Shown here: piece by piece, positions 11,527 to 23,321 of the stretch
How the letters are laid out: the number at the start of each line of letters is the position of its first letter
How positions within the stretch are numbered: the stretch's first letter is position 1
Origin: Halichondria panicea
Taxonomy: Eukaryota; Porifera; Demospongiae; Suberitida; Halichondriidae
NCBI RefSeq assembly: GCF_963675165.1
Contig: NC_087379.1
Coordinates: 620,001 to 684,000, forward strand
DNA: 64,000 bases
Reading direction: 5' to 3'
Program-made: the position numbers and the translations under genes
Notes under the pieces: generated by a model
What the model was told of the DNA's origin: nothing
Database searches by the model: none
What the model saw: the letters and a program-made list of their open reading frames with translations, nothing else

Positions 11527-12155
11527 GTGTTGGAAAGTCCACCCTCCTCCGCTCTATGGCGTGTTGTGAGCTGCGTCTACCAGCTGGTGTGAGTGTACTA
11601 CACGTGGAGCAAGAGGTCACCGGGGACAACACATTAGCACTGGATAGTGTACTCGAGTGTGACACTGAGAGAGTGCAGCTACTCGCTAGAGAGGGGGCCT
11701 CAGAGGACAAGGACACAGCAGCAGGCAGGTCTGTGTACCAGGGTGGGGGGTGTTTTAAGTATATGTTATTACCAAAATAATTAGTATCCAGCTATAATTA
11801 GGGTTACCAGTGTGTAGGTGTCCTAGTGTGTAGTGTACTGTGTGTTTGACTGCTAGTGAGCATTCGTATGATTATGGTTTGTGTGTATATTTTCAGTACT
11901 TATTTTCAGTACTTTATTTACCTTTCATCTGCCCCTCCCTCTGTATGTGTAGCGCTTCTGATGAACTGGCTGAGGCATACCTTCCACTACAGGAGATAGA
12001 CGCTGACAAAGCACCAGCAAGGTAACTGTACCCAGTAGATCAAGTACCATCTTACACACTGTGCTCACTCACTCACAGAGCTGGCTGTATTCTGGCTGGT
12101 CTGGGGTTCACTCCACAGAAGAATGAGATTTTATCTGGCCAAGACACTTTGCAAG
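11527..12155 (+). pseudogene. ABCF3: ABCF3 three-exon fragment, copy A
   Basis: Three exon-like blocks with intact GT-AG borders: 11527-11728, 11953-12021, 12079-12155. They read GVGKSTLLRSMA (Walker A of the first ABC domain), LHVEQEVTGDNTLALDSVLE, SDELAEAYLPLQEIDADKAP and CILAGLGFTPQKNE, matching the start of the first ATPase domain of ABCF3, a soluble ABC protein of the translation-related ABCF group. Nine bases (ELL region) are missing in frame. The signature motif, Walker B and the second ATPase domain are absent, so no functional ATPase can come from this alone; it is a duplicated gene piece or part of a chimeric transcript. Confidence 0.8.
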
Positions 12156-12239
12156 GTAAGCAGTTTTTGTGAGACGGAAGTGCTGACATTAATTAATCTT
12201 CTGTTTTCTGGGGTAAGGCGTGGGTGTTTTTTTAGAATC

Positions 12240-12610
12240 AGGCCTGTTTTCAGAGCTATCTTTTAGCTGCCATAACTTGAATTCCGTGGATACAATTTCA
12301 ATGGTTTTTTGATTTTCTGAAAGCTTAAAAAGAGACCTTTCAAATGGTGTCATCAAAGTTTATATTCGAGAGATAAAAGTATTTGCCAATTTGGCCATAC
12401 CATGAATAATATCCCATGGTCCAAGGCGGAAAAATTACAAATTAGGGCCCCAACAAAATTTTGGATCGAAACACATCATTTGAAAGGTCTCTTTCTAAGC
12501 TTTCAGAAAATCATGACATTTTTGACATTGGATCAACGGTATTAAAGTTAATGGCTGTTGAAAAATCAGGTTTGTTTTTAGAGCTATCTTTTAGATGCCA
12601 TAACTTGTGT
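12240..12610. repeat. Fold-back element copy, unit A
   Basis: Arms GAAAGCTTAAAAAGAGACC and GGTCTCTTTCTAAGCTTTCA face each other about 140 bases apart around a GGCCATACCATGAATAAT core. Equivalent copies sit at the same place in every unit and also outside the array, in the RhoGAP intron, so the element is dispersed and was carried along by the array. Confidence 0.75.
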
Positions 12611-12748
12611 TAGGAACGTCCTATTTAACAAACTCAAAGACGCATTCTGTAGCTCTGAGAAAGCACTATTGTATACAATTAAAGTGTCTTAAAACCGCTA
12701 ATTGCTCGCAGTGCCAAAGCTCACTAATTTGTGTGTCCTATGCTGTAG

Positions 12749-13216
12749 ATGTGGGAACACGGAACCATCGTTGGTTGTGTGCAGTGTATTATAGTCGTAC
12801 CCCCGGGTTTGAAGTGATCCATGGACTACTGGACCGTGTCATGCAGCTGCTGGAGGTGTCCTTCACCAAAGATGGCAGTGGATACTTCCTGAAGGCAGCT
12901 GAAGGTGAGGGTTGCATAAGCACAGCTGTGTATGTGTGTTAGGGACTTGTGAAGGAACTACTGTATATGCATTCAGTCCAGTTTGTTGGGAATTAGTGGC
13001 CTTGAGGTTTTTTGTAAGTGTATGTGTTGGGAAGATTATTTTGTCATAATTAATTCCTACAACTACACTTGCTCACTGCCCACACTTCTGCACTGCTTGT
13101 GTTTACCGCCCCCTCCCCTGCACACACACTCCACAAACTCTACCTAGTTCCCGGGCCTTTGTGCAGATGTGTGTGTACGTGGGAAGGTGATCGGGAAACT
13201 GGGCGTGCTCCATCCT
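12749..13216 (+). pseudogene. FARSB: FARSB two-exon fragment, copy A (broken)
   Basis: Blocks 12749-12904 and about 13137-13216. The first reads [36 protein letters not shown] and GYFLKAAEG; the second resembles FPGRCAEV-RGKVIGKLGVLHP. Both match the C-terminal part of cytosolic phenylalanyl-tRNA synthetase beta (human [33 protein letters not shown]). In this copy the acceptor of the second block is changed (CCACAA instead of CCACAG) and the TAT codon is TAG, so it cannot encode the normal product. Confidence 0.8.
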
Positions 13217-13273
13217 GGTGTGTCTGTTGTGCAGCTCTAGTGTGTGTGAGACTTTGAGGTGTGTCTGGTGCAG

Positions 13274-13341
13274 CTGTTCTCACGGCCTCCTCCAACCAGT
13301 ACCTGCCCTCCGTACTCTCCAGGGAGAACCTATTTCCTCAG
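13274..13341 (+). other. Conserved unidentified exon, copy A
   Basis: A block flanked by GTGCAG and CAG/GTTAGT reads AVLTASSNQYLPSVLSREN in the only sensible frame and recurs in all units: 26224-26291 (B), 38233-38300 (C), 48422-48489 (D), 60628-60695 (E). It follows the FARSB exons but does not match the FARSB C-terminus I know. Parent gene not recognised. Confidence 0.5.
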
Positions 13342-14100
13342 GTTAGTATGTGTTTCATCATGACCTCCTTGACAGTATGTACCCAGGTGTGTGTTTAGGG
13401 TCAATACTGCAAGGTCATGTACTGTACATAATTATGTCATGTACATATAATTATAGCCTGGATCCATCCCAGGGTAGGCCAGTGAACGAGGTAATCCTTT
13501 GTTTGTAGTTAGTGTGCTTTAGTAACCATTAAAGATCTATCGTACTCTTCTTGAGGGGAGGGGTAGTTAAACACATTATTTTAGTACCGTTGATCCAATG
13601 TCAAAATTTATCGTATTTTTCGGCATTGGACCATCAGCTATTATCCATGGTTGTGTCCAAATTAGTTTTGTAGCTCAAAATAATATGAACTTTGATGGCA
13701 AGATTTGAAAGGTATATTATCTTGTTGAAATTGAATGCCCAAATTAAGATCGTTCTATTGTTTGATGTAGTAGTGAGATGAGCAAAATGTAACCCACGTG
13801 ACAACGTTAGAATCTTTATCTCCATTTTGAAGATGTTCTTTCTTTGCAGCTAATTTAATACCATGACGATTATAGGCTCATGTGATTCCCATATCTGGGT
13901 ATCATAATTATTAGCTTGTACATGTAGCTACATGTACAATCAGTGTAATCTAACCTCGGTTCTAATTATTAGTATGTATGTATGTGTGTGTGTGGGTTGT
14001 AGTACGTGATCTATGAAGTGGGAAGAAGGGGAAAGCATGGAATTAGAATGGGAAATTATTGGTCATACATTTTTTGTTGATTTTTGGTATTCCTTAGAAT
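13342..14100. other. Non-coding spacer, unit A
   Basis: AT-rich, conserved with unit C (38301-39060) almost base for base and more loosely with B and D. Contains palindromic words such as GTACATGTAGCTACATGTAC. No convincing reading frame. Confidence 0.5.
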
Positions 14101-14109
14101 TTAGGAGGT

Positions 14110-14785
14110 AAAAATTAATTTCTGGTAGTTTCTTGTAGTTGATGTTCTATATCTTGAGTTGGTGTTGTTGTGTTAATCTGTACGTACTTTGGTCACAGAG
14201 TACAAGAGAGCATTGTTGTATGTAGTCGTCCGTATCTATGCCAAGATTTGTGTCTGCTGGTTTTATGGTGACTTCGGTTCTTTAGTTTGGCGTGGGCATA
14301 TCGTGTGTTTGTTCAGGTTGGATGTTGTTTGGTTAAATATAAGTGGTAGTTTGTCGTCCAATTTTGTTTTTGAAGTGGGCATTTGTGAATATACTTGAGT
14401 GTAAGTTACATAATTCGATTTCGGTAAAAATTTCATTCGTCTGTAGATATAATTATGGTCTATCTGTAAGGGATTGTTCAGGTTGTTCTCTTTTGGTGGG
14501 TGTTACATGTATGTTCGGTTTTGAAACTGCGTGTGTGTAGATTGGTCTAGGTGATCTTGTGAACTCATTGTATTGACGTAGTAGTTGGGGATGTTATCAA
14601 TGTTAGGGGTTGGTGTGAAGGAGAGTCCTTTAGTGAGTAGTGTTAGTTGTTCAGTGTTCAGAGATCCTGAGCTGAGGTTATGGACGGTTACGTTGGGAAT
14701 GTTGTGCGTGGTAGAAAATCTATCTTTGTTTGTTTTGTTGAATGTGGTTGGGGTTCCTGGGATTTTCTTTTTTGCCACGTGTTGA
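14110..14785 (-). mobile_element. Penelope-like retroelement, 5' part remnant (unit A)
   Basis: On the minus strand a fragment reads VHNLSSGSLNTEQLTLLTKG then LSFTPTP, the N-terminal hallmark of Penelope-like reverse transcriptases. Downstream minus-strand pieces in other frames contain ALAKIKQQR-like and DYIQQC-like segments of the early RT domain. The frame is interrupted several times and there is no RT active site here. Related remnants sit at the same place in units B, C and D, so the insertion came before the array expanded. Confidence 0.7.
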
Positions 14786-15324
14786 TTGTTTCGTCTCTGT
14801 CTCGCTGGGTATCTCCTGGTGCGTTATTGAGCTTGTATATATTGCTCATCCCTTCAACATTGGATTATTGTCATTAGCAAGAAAAGTTTTGATACGTAAA
14901 TATCCCGACCACAAGAGAAGGTCGGTGGTGTGAGTGGGTGGGGCAATGGAGTCCACTCAACCATGCATCTCATGGACCCAATTAAGAGTGTTCTAACATA
15001 ATTATACACATAGAGATTATCATCTGTATGTATGTATGTATGTATGTATGCTGATTTTTGTATTATGATGAATTTGAACTGATCTTGTGTGTGTGCATTG
15101 GGTGCATGATGTGAGATCAATTTCAACATGGTATGGAGTGTTGTTAACATGGAGGGTGACATTGTATGAGTGTGTGTTGTCTGTATCTCAGGCAACTGGT
15201 CAGAGGGCTAGCAATAGATCTAGAGTGGGTGTAGAATGTTGCTAGGCAATATAGCCACAAGTATGTGTGTACCATTATGGTCTAACCATAATCAATACTT
15301 TGATCCTATATGAATATTGTTGTG

Positions 15325-15422
15325 CATGCATCACCTGACCTGTCACTGTGAGAGCTGTGAGTCTATAGCTGCTTTTGCCAAGCTTTGAGCTTTTCTTTCT
15401 ACTACTAAACACTTTTCTAAAG
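15325..15422 (+). promoter_or_regulatory. 5' non-coding exon and upstream block of TRIM-NHL A
   Basis: A block starting near GCATGCATCACCTGACCTGT and ending CTTTTCTAAAG/GTGAGC is nearly identical in all four TRIM copies (B ends 29838, C 40188, D 52413). The GTGAGC donor pairs with the CTCAG acceptor just before each TRIM start codon, giving a 5' UTR exon and an intron of about 125-140 bases. The promoter probably lies in or just before this block; no TATA box was identified. Confidence 0.65.
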
Positions 15423-15572
15423 GTGAGCATAATTATTGTACACGTTCTGATACATTCGTTTAAGTTTGTAGTTTTCGTTGCTTGAATTCTTTGCTATTAT
15501 TATTATAAAGCTTGACACGCCCCCTTTTTAGCCTATTGTTATCCTTTTCTCTCCCCCCTCAGTTTTGTGTCA

Positions 15573-18482
15573 ATGGCTGAGAGGCCGAGTGCTGCTCAAG
15601 AAGCTCTCTCCAAAGTGGAGGACCAGCTGTCATGCCTAGTCTGTCTGGAGCCCTACACCAACCCTCGACTGCTCTCCTGTTTCCACGTCTACTGTCAACA
15701 TTGTCTCGAGGATATAGTTGCCCACAATCGACAAGGCCAGCTGGAATGCCCCAAGTGTCGCCGGCCCACCCCCCTACCCCCCACTGGTGTGAGTGGCCTC
15801 CAGGCTGCCTTCAATGTACACCATCTCTTTGACATTCAGGAAACACTCAAGAAGGTGAAAGAGCCTCAGAAATTGGCCTGTGAGAAATGTGTGAAAACGA
15901 CTCGTAAAGCCACCAGCTTTTGCCGACAATGCACCAAGTTCATCTGCGAGAAGTGTACTGATATGCACAAAGAATGGGAGGAGTTTGAAGGTCATGAAGT
16001 GGTTACTATCAAAAAAATTGAGGGAGATTTGATTCGCTTGGTCTCCCCAAAGAAGACGTCCCCTCGCTGCCCCAAACATGACGACAACATGAGACTTTAT
16101 TGTGAAACTTGTGGAGAGTTGATTTGCCGAGATTGTATTGTTCATATACACAAAGACCACAAGTACTGTGTGATTGCCGACACCTTTGAGAGCCACAAGA
16201 AAGAGATCCTGGACTCCCTGGGACCCGTTGAGAAACAGCTAGAGGCCACCGACACAGCTCTCGTCAATCTGGATGGACGTCATGCTGAAATTGTTGAACA
16301 CGGAGGAAAAGTTGCGACCAATATCCACTCGAAATTCGATGAACTCCATCAAGCTCTGTATGCTCGTGAGGGGGAGCTTATGGCCGAGTTGGAAAGCCAC
16401 ACCCAACAACAGCTCAAGAGCCTCTCTGCTCAGCGAGAGGAGGTGGAGATCCTCCAAACCCAACGTAGCAGCTGCCTGCATTTCGTGAGGGAGAGCATTC
16501 GTACCGGGTCTCCAGGAGACGTGCTCAAGATGAAGCAAGGTGTGGTGAAGCAAGTGAGAGAGCTGGTGGACACCTTTTACCCCAACACCCTAGAGCCTCG
16601 TGAGACAACCAACACCTGTTTTGTGCCTTCTGCTCAGCTAGTCAAAGATTGCAAGAAATACGGTGCCTTGTGTTGTGTTAATATTCCTCAAAAAGCAATC
16701 GCTGATCAAAAAGTAACTGCATATTGTCGATTCCTCTCCGCCAAAAATTCAACACCGCCAGAACTCTGGGCAGTTAAGGCCTGGGTCAGGCACTGATAAG
16801 ATTAATTTTATTCATTGCCTACATTTTATGTAGATCATGTAGATCATGTAGTGTTAATGAGATTCATAATGTTTATTAATGTTATTCATTGCACATGACG
16901 TCATAAGGTCAATGTATTTGCTTAGCTAGCTGCTAGAACTATTATAGATTATCTTTGGCAACAAATACGGCGGACTTAAACAAGGTAAGAGTAGCTGTTT
17001 AGGCCCTCAAAAGATAGATTATGTTGTTATGATTATGTTTCCTTGATGGGAAGTAAAAATGTCCAAAACTTTCTTAGCTATGCTAGCTTCTTTAGCTCTG
17101 ACAGCCACCCTAGAGGTAGGCTATTTTGTGTATCTCAAGAATACAATAACTCCTACTCTTCCCATCAAGGATACTAGTACCTAGCTATGAGATGTTCATC
17201 TAGCCTTGTTTTTGAAGATTGATCTTGGCATCTTCAACGCCGTATTTGCACTTCTCTTTCTGAAAGTGGCATGACGTCATCATCATTTATGGGACTAATT
17301 AGCATAATTGAATTAAGCTAATTAGTTTTTTGGAAAAAGAAAACATTGAGCTTCATTTTGGATCATTTTGATGCAGCATACACTGTATATTGCAAATAAT
17401 ACAGCAGTATGAACATAGTGTAAATTTTGGTGTTAAAATCTGGACCCGGGCCTTAAGTGCGCAGAGAAGCCAAACTTATCTCGAAAATAATTGACAAAGC
17501 CACAAAATGTGTTGTGAAGGAACGAGGGAAGGGAGAGTACGAGATCTCCTACCAGCCGACAGTGGGCGGGGCCAGCGAGCTGATTGTGAGAGTGGGTGGA
17601 GAGGAGGTGGCAGGAAGTCCATTCCCTGTGGCAGTTAAGACTCCGATCGATAAACTAGGAACTGTTATCAAGACTATCAATGATCCCAAGTCACCTTATG
17701 GAGTTGCACTCAACCTAGCTGGGGAGATAATTGTGGCTGAACAGGTTGCTGGTATTGTCTCGATATTTAGCCCCACAGGAGACAAGCTGCGAACATTAGA
17801 CACTCGAGGCACAGCTGTTGGGGAGATGAAGAATCCTCGTGGTGTGTCAGTGGACGGTGATGACAATATTCTGGTGGTGGACGCTGGTAATAGTCGACTG
17901 TTGAAGTTCTCACGTGGAGGAGACCTGATCCCAGCAGTTGGTAGTCATGACGATGGTGCTGGACAGTTTAACAATCCGATTGGTGTTTGTGTCAACAGTG
18001 TCAATGGGAAGGTGTACGTGGTTGAGTATGGTGCTGACTGTGTTCACATCTTCAACTCTGACCTCACCTTCTCCAGCCAGTTCGGCAGTAAAGGCAGTGG
18101 TAATGGACAGTTTAGTCTTCCCTGGGACGTTGCATCCGATCGTAGTGGTTGTGTGTATGTGGTTGATTATTATAATTGTCGAGTGCAAGTCTTCACACCC
18201 GATGGTGGCTATCTGAAGCAGTTTGGGAAGAGAGGCAGTGGAAATGGAGAACTTACCTACCCTGTCAGTATCTGTGTGGACAGTGATGATCTGGTGTATG
18301 TGGGGGAGCTTGGGAACGATCGTGTCTCAGTGTTCACGTGTGAGGGAGTGTTTCTCAAGTCGTTTGGATCAAAGGGATCTGGACCAGGACAGTTTGATTG
18401 TCCTTTTGGCATAGCAGTAGACCAGTGTGGTGTGGTGTATGTGTCTGATTATCGCAACAATAGAGTGCAAATATTATCCTAG
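15573..18482 (+). pseudogene. TRIM-NHL gene copy A, split by an inserted element
   Basis: RING, two B-boxes, coiled coil, filamin repeat and NHL propeller as in the intact copies, but a 0.7-kb inverted-repeat element (16766-17464) lies between the coiled coil and the filamin repeat. The first frame runs from ATG 15573 and ends at a TGA inside the element (16794-16796), giving a RING/B-box/coiled-coil protein of about 407 residues. The filamin-NHL part stays open from 17465 to 18482 with six blades and no lesion. B-box 1 region reads CEKCTDMHKEWEEF and the linker IPQKAIADQKV, as in copy D. It may give a truncated TRIM that could dominate over or compete with intact paralogues, or be spliced around the element; a dead gene is the simplest reading. 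Interruption is recent enough that the NHL frame is intact. Confidence 0.85.
16766..17464. mobile_element. MITE-like inverted-repeat element inside TRIM-NHL A
   Basis: Left end CTGGGCAGTTAAGGCC(T)GGGTC and the reverse complement of the right end, CTGCGCACTTAAGGCC(C)GGGTC, agree at 19 of 22 positions. Flanks AGAA (left) and AGAA (right) look like a target duplication of about 4-6 bases; copy D gives the uninterrupted sequence CCAGAAGCCAAAC. The interior also folds back (TCCTTGATGGGAAG against CTTCCCATCAAGGA; TACGGCG against CGCCGTA; ATGACGTCAT near both ends). No open frame of its own. Confidence 0.85.
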
Positions 18483-18654
18483 TTTATTTTTGTTATTAAA
18501 TTTGGTTGAGTTATTGTAACATTGCTAATGAATATTGAAATTGAAACCAGTGAATTCTTTGCCCATGCTGTCCCTGTGTACGTGTGTACTGAGTCTCTCC
18601 TGTTATAGTCGTACCTTTAGTATCGTACCTCACCCTACCCCCCCTCCGCTGCAG

Positions 18655-18880
18655 GGTCTCCATGGTGATATGGTGCTGTTAGCGGGCAGCAACACTGGTA
18701 TGGCCAAGGTCAAGGTCCGTCTGAGAGAGATGGCGTTACAGGGGGTGGAGCCTGATATCATCAAGCTACTAGTCATTGAGAACATGATGCTACAACCCTC
18801 CATGGATGTGTACATTCTGCCACTGCCACCCACGGAGGTCAAGGGTCACCGGACTGGACGCCATCCTACAAGACAACTAA
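18655..18880 (+). pseudogene. NUP210: NUP210 internal exon copy A (deleted)
   Basis: After a CTGCAG acceptor it reads GLHGDMVLLAGSNTGMAKVK, EPDIIKLLVIENMMLQPSMD and VYILPLP, aligned with vertebrate NUP210 GDTILVSG...KVRL...LLILENI...YDVYL. About 110 bases present in copy D between VYILPL and the CCACCCACGGAGGTC segment are missing, so the following codons are out of register. Confidence 0.75.
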
Positions 18881-18949
18881 ATTATTGTGTGTGGGTGTGT
18901 GGATCATTGTCTCGTTGCTTAATAATACAGAGATACATTTGTCCTTGCA

Positions 18950-19052
18950 GAATCTTTTGTGCCGAGCCTGTTTCCATGACGATAAGACCAGTGATTGGTC
19001 ATATGCCAAACTGCCCTCTATTGACTCAGACCAAAAATCACAATATTCAGGT
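18950..19052 (+). other. Conserved exon-like block of unknown origin
   Basis: A block after CCTTGCAG, reading either NLLCRACFHDDTTSDWSYAR or EPVSMTIRPVIGHMP depending on frame, recurs at 32699-32790 and 43034-43130. Phase is undetermined and the parent gene is not recognised. A further conserved block (GATTGTCCAATCAGAATGCT then a CAGATA/GTAAGT donor) follows at 19203-19269 and in units B-D. Confidence 0.4.
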
Positions 19053-19269
19053 ACACTCTAAAGTTCTAAGATTTTGTGATTTTGTCAAACAACAATACTT
19101 TCAATGTCTTAATTAATGCAGTTTTTCCTGTGCGGCCTTCCAAATGAAATAACACTGTATGGGGCGTTTGTCAACTTCACATCACTGCATTGGATGTGGT
19201 GATTGTCCAATCAGAATGCTCTACCCACCCCCCAGACCTCCTCACTACAACACAAGGACTCAGATAGTA

Positions 19270-21479
19270 AGTGTGTTGTTGAGGGGGACAACTTTTGCCA
19301 CTGATTTTAGCATACCATTACTTTGATAGAACTTCCTATAAGAGTTACATGTGTATACAGTGGTGGCTGTACGACTTTGAGAACCTGTAACTTGATATTG
19401 TGATTTTCTGAAACAAGGAGCTCCTTCATTATTTTGGTATGCTTAAATCATAGCTGGCCCAATTTCTGCTAATATTGGACAGTGCATGATAGCCCATGGT
19501 ATTTTTCGAGAAATTGTTGTGTGTTCAAAATGTGTGTGTTGATTATGCCATTTTAACAAGCTAGCTCACTGATATAGTTGACAAACACTCTCTGGGAACA
19601 AAAACCATTGTGTGTAGCTCTTATTTCAATATTTCACAAACTTCCTTGCTTTGGAATAAGTAGCGCTTATAATTTATTGCAGAATGCAGAGGCTGCAAAA
19701 ACGCATTGATTTTACGATGACTTCAATGTAAAAGGGTGTACCAGCTCAGCATAATTTTACTGCGGAAGCTATATCAGAAGTAGTTAGTGGGCGTTCGAAA
19801 AACAATCAAAATTCCAGGCTCTTACACGAATATAGGACTATTCTATTGATGTGAGTGTGCTAGCTAGCTGTTGAGACCCTGTGTAGGGTACGAGCTGGGC
19901 TTGTAAATGGGTTGTATTCTGCTTGTAATACATAGATATAAGATAGATGTGGCTTAGTGGTTAGGGTGGTGGCTTAGTAGATCACGCAACGACGTGGATT
20001 TGATTCCCTTCTAAAGACTTTTCTTCATTTTTTTGCATTTCAGTGAGTAGTTTCCCTAAGTTTTGAATGCATTATACTCTTGGAAGTACATAATCAAGTT
20101 GGGTCGTCGCCCGGTTTCCGTTTCGGAAATTGGGCAACAACCCAACTTGCGCCAATAATATCATTACTAATAGGTAGATTAATTAGGTTCTGTCTTTGTT
20201 TAATTCACATTTTGTAGAATCGAAGTGGCCAAGATATTCCACTATACTAAAATATGGGGCATATCCAGTATACAGGCTGGCTCACTAAGACTAAAATGGT
20301 AGCCGTGGATACCAACAATACGGCTCAGTTGATGAAACAGAGGTACCGTACATTGTACAGTATGTATATTGCCAGGAGTACATGAAGGGGAGTAAGCAAC
20401 TACTATACACACCATATGCATTCATTGCTGTCTCTCTGTCACAAAACCAGGAGACAAAACTTATAGTAATGTAAACTGTTTTGTTTGACATAACCATGTG
20501 TGCATGGCTAAGGCAGCCAGGCTACAATCAGAAATTCTACCAAGTGCTTGCACAGTACATGTAATTAACCACAGTGTTTGAGTGCAGCCACTTGAGATGT
20601 GGGCATTTTACACACATGTATGACAGAGTCAGACTACAACACGTTTGTATGGGCTGTATACCGTAAACTATAGCGCGAAATTTTCGAGGCACTTATATTT
20701 CGTGGATTGGCCTCTAAAAACCATTTCGTTGCACAATGTTCGCGGAATGACTGCTTACCGGAAGCCACGCCTTTAAATATTTGCACGATAGCAGGTACCC
20801 TTCATGTACTCCTGATATTGCCCATTTGTACTGTATAGTCCTCACCTGTTAGACCTTTGTCACGGTGTTTGGACGAAAAATTGGCAAATTAGCAATATAG
20901 CAGTGCATATACCCTCGACCCATAATTATAATAATTATTATGCTAATGGCATTACTTGGTTGACCCATAGGTATGAGACATAATAATAGTGGCAGCTATA
21001 GGTGACCCCAGAGGAGGTCCCACAACCGTGCATGCGCCTAGCATTAATTTTTGTTGCATCAGCATTTAATAAAACTTGCTTTTACAGATCGATGCTGCAT
21101 TGAGAGAGTTAGAGCTCCTGTTACTAAAACTATACAAGACAGAGGACTAAGTCTAAGAAGAGTGCTACACGTATCTCTAAAGGCAAGTTTTATGAAAATG
21201 CTGATTCAGCAAATATTAATGTTAGGCGTACGGTTGTCGGACCTCCTCTGCACACACACACACAAACACACTACCGTAACCTCGCTTGCGCATGCGCACC
21301 GAGGCATAATTATAGTTGGCCCAATTTCAGTTCAATACCGTGAACTACAGTCCTGGTCTTTTTCTAATTTTGTGTAGCATTCAAAATGTGGGGGTTGATT
21401 GCGCCATTTTATAGAGCTTCTTCTTAGGTTTCATAAAACCATAAAACTATTGAAATTGCATACATACAAAATGCACACA

Positions 21480-21480
<1 letters not shown>
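19270..21480. other. Gene-free spacer with element remnants, unit A
   Basis: AT-rich DNA without a credible reading frame. It contains a tRNA-like segment (19946-20020), a hairpin near 20095-20155 (AGTTGGGTCGTCGCC against GGGCAACAACCCAACTT), remnants of the ACCGTATAGCGGG-type inverted-repeat family (20658-20760) and a small AG/TG-rich stretch shared with unit D. Confidence 0.5.
19946..20020 (+). repeat. tRNA-like segment, possible SINE head
   Basis: GATGTGGCTTAGTGGTTAGG fits an RNA polymerase III A box (TGGCNNAGTGG), and GGATTTGATTCCC about 37 bases on resembles a B box with two mismatches. No convincing cloverleaf with paired acceptor stem, so a tRNA gene is unlikely; a tRNA-derived SINE or pseudogene is possible. 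Confidence 0.35.
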
Positions 21481-21703
<223 letters not shown>

Positions 21704-21779
21704 GTGAGTGTGCTAGCTAGCTTGTTAGAGCTAAACCTGTGTAGGGTACCAGCTACATAGGCTTGTACATGGCTTGTAA

Positions 21780-22000
21780 TAATAATTACCGTATAGCGAG
21801 TAATTTACGTGAGGTGGAAATGTTCGTATTTTTCGTATTGTAGAGCATCATACGAAAATGAAAACTGCTCTACCGCTATAGGTTCAACGTCACTATCCTG
21901 AGCTATACCAATATTTAGAATACAAAGTGCACGTAAGAACAGTTCATACGAACATTTGCATCAAAGAAAAGTGTAGTAGACAGTTGTATAATTCCGATTG
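21780..22000. mobile_element. ACCGTATAGCG-type inverted-repeat element remnant
   Basis: Begins TTACCGTATAGCGAGTAATT, the same end as elements near 33450, 34388, 35160, 44830, 56225 and 57475. The distal end is eroded here. Shared with unit D (56225-56420). Confidence 0.5.
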
Positions 22001-22537
22001 TAACAGAATGAGCTCATAAAGAAGATTATCCATGCAACTCCCACGCACACTCCATTCTGATCTGTTTAGAATAAATCTCATATTTGGCCGACATTGATGA
22101 ATTAGCATGCAGGGGAGGGGGTAGTTGAACATCTTTCAATAGCCATAACTTTAGTTCCGTTGATCTAATGTCAAAACTCTCACGATTTTTCTGAAAGCTT
22201 AGAAAGAGACCTTTCAAATGATGTTTTTCGATCTAAAATTTTTTTGCAGCCAGAATTTGTTGTTTTTCGGAAGTAATGAACTTTGATGTCTCTTTCTAAG
22301 CTCACACAAAATCAGAAAATCGTTGAAATAATTATGATCCACTGAATTCAAGTTTTGGCAACGTAAACATGCACTCCTCAGACCATTGATTAAACTGATG
22401 GGGTTGTTGAACGGCCCTAACTTTAGTGTTATTGATCCAGTGAAAAGTCCTAGAGCAAATTTTAGGATGAGGGGGGGCTGGTGTTTAATAATTATGTTTA
22501 AAAGCTCCCTCTAATTTACCCCTGTGATTAACCCCCC

Positions 22538-22568
<31 letters not shown>

Positions 22569-22600
22569 CCACACCCACACACACACGCACGCACACACGG

Positions 22601-22721
22601 CCACGGGGCAGACACTGCGTTGTGACGTATTTGTAGCGTATTGAGATCACAACTCGTACGAGGGAGCTGCTGTTGGGGGAGGAGCCCGAACGTTTCAGTG
22701 TGCAGGCTTTTTACGAGGAAG
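22601..22721 (+). pseudogene. NUP210: NUP210 exon 3 copy A (acceptor lost, 11-base deletion)
   Basis: Codes GQTLRCDVFVA...RTRELLLGEEPERFSVQAF, matching the GQVLRCD...TTRELYL...PLEL segment of vertebrate NUP210. Compared with copy D (57065) the AG of the acceptor is CACGG instead of CACAG, and 11 bases around ASIE are missing. Donor GAAG/GTACGT kept. Confidence 0.75.
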
Positions 22722-23061
22722 GTACGTACGTGAAAAACAGTTACAGTTAAGTAGTGGGTGTGTCGATAGTCATCCATCACTAGGTTTGCTGGGAAATTTG
22801 TAATCCATTCTCTAGAATTTATTTGTGTACCTAATTTGCTCGTTATTCTCTGACCCTTGTACTCAGAGATGTGCCCACAGAATAAGGCCTATAGTTTACT
22901 AGGATCATTTATGAGATGGAGGATTAAGATATTCCGGGCACACCACTGTCAGTGTGTACTGTATACACTATAGCAGGTAGGGTATAAAGCAACCAAGCTT
23001 GTACAAATGATTAACTTCGCATTTGGTATAGTACTGTCCTTATTCCTGTGTTGTACACTAA

Positions 23062-23277
23062 CAGGGGGGGGGCGCCCTGGGATTTCCCACCCCCAGCCAA
23101 ACTTCCCTCTCCTAGAAATCTGAAAAATTAATGATGTCATAACAACATTTATCCAAACGTCTACAATCTCAATAAAATTAATAATTTGTCATGGTTTGAA
23201 ACACGCAATAAAAATGTCTCTGAACGACCCCAGACCACCCTGAATTAAACGTTTTCCCCTCCCAGCTAAAAATCCTG
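23062..23277. mobile_element. Small hAT-like non-autonomous element with 5-base target duplication
   Basis: Ends CAGGGGGGGG... and ...AAAATCCTG. Flanks are ACTAA (left) and ACTAC (right); units B-E have the empty site TTGTACACTACTGTCT, so the duplication is ACTAC with one later change. Shares the CAGG...CCTG ends and 5-base duplication with the elements at 43757 and 49148. Confidence 0.75.
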
Positions 23278-23321
23278 ACTACTGTTTATTAATTGTTTTA
23301 TTTTCTGAAACTTTGTATATA

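Noticed and set aside
11472-11780. Small P-loop protein from the GVGKST frame
   Set aside because: The frame is an ABCF3 exon with intact splice borders plus intron read-through; not a separate small GTPase or ATPase.
15774-16196. Minus-strand 140-codon frame conserved across TRIM copies
   Set aside because: Shadow of the conserved RING/B-box coding strand; conservation follows the sense protein.
16800-17460. Ordinary intron in TRIM-NHL A
   Set aside because: No GT-AG pair at the ends; strong terminal inverted repeats, a short target duplication and an uninterrupted copy D support an insertion.
19946-20020. Functional tRNA gene
   Set aside because: A-box-like and weak B-box-like words are present but no full cloverleaf with a paired acceptor stem was found; kept only as a possible SINE head.
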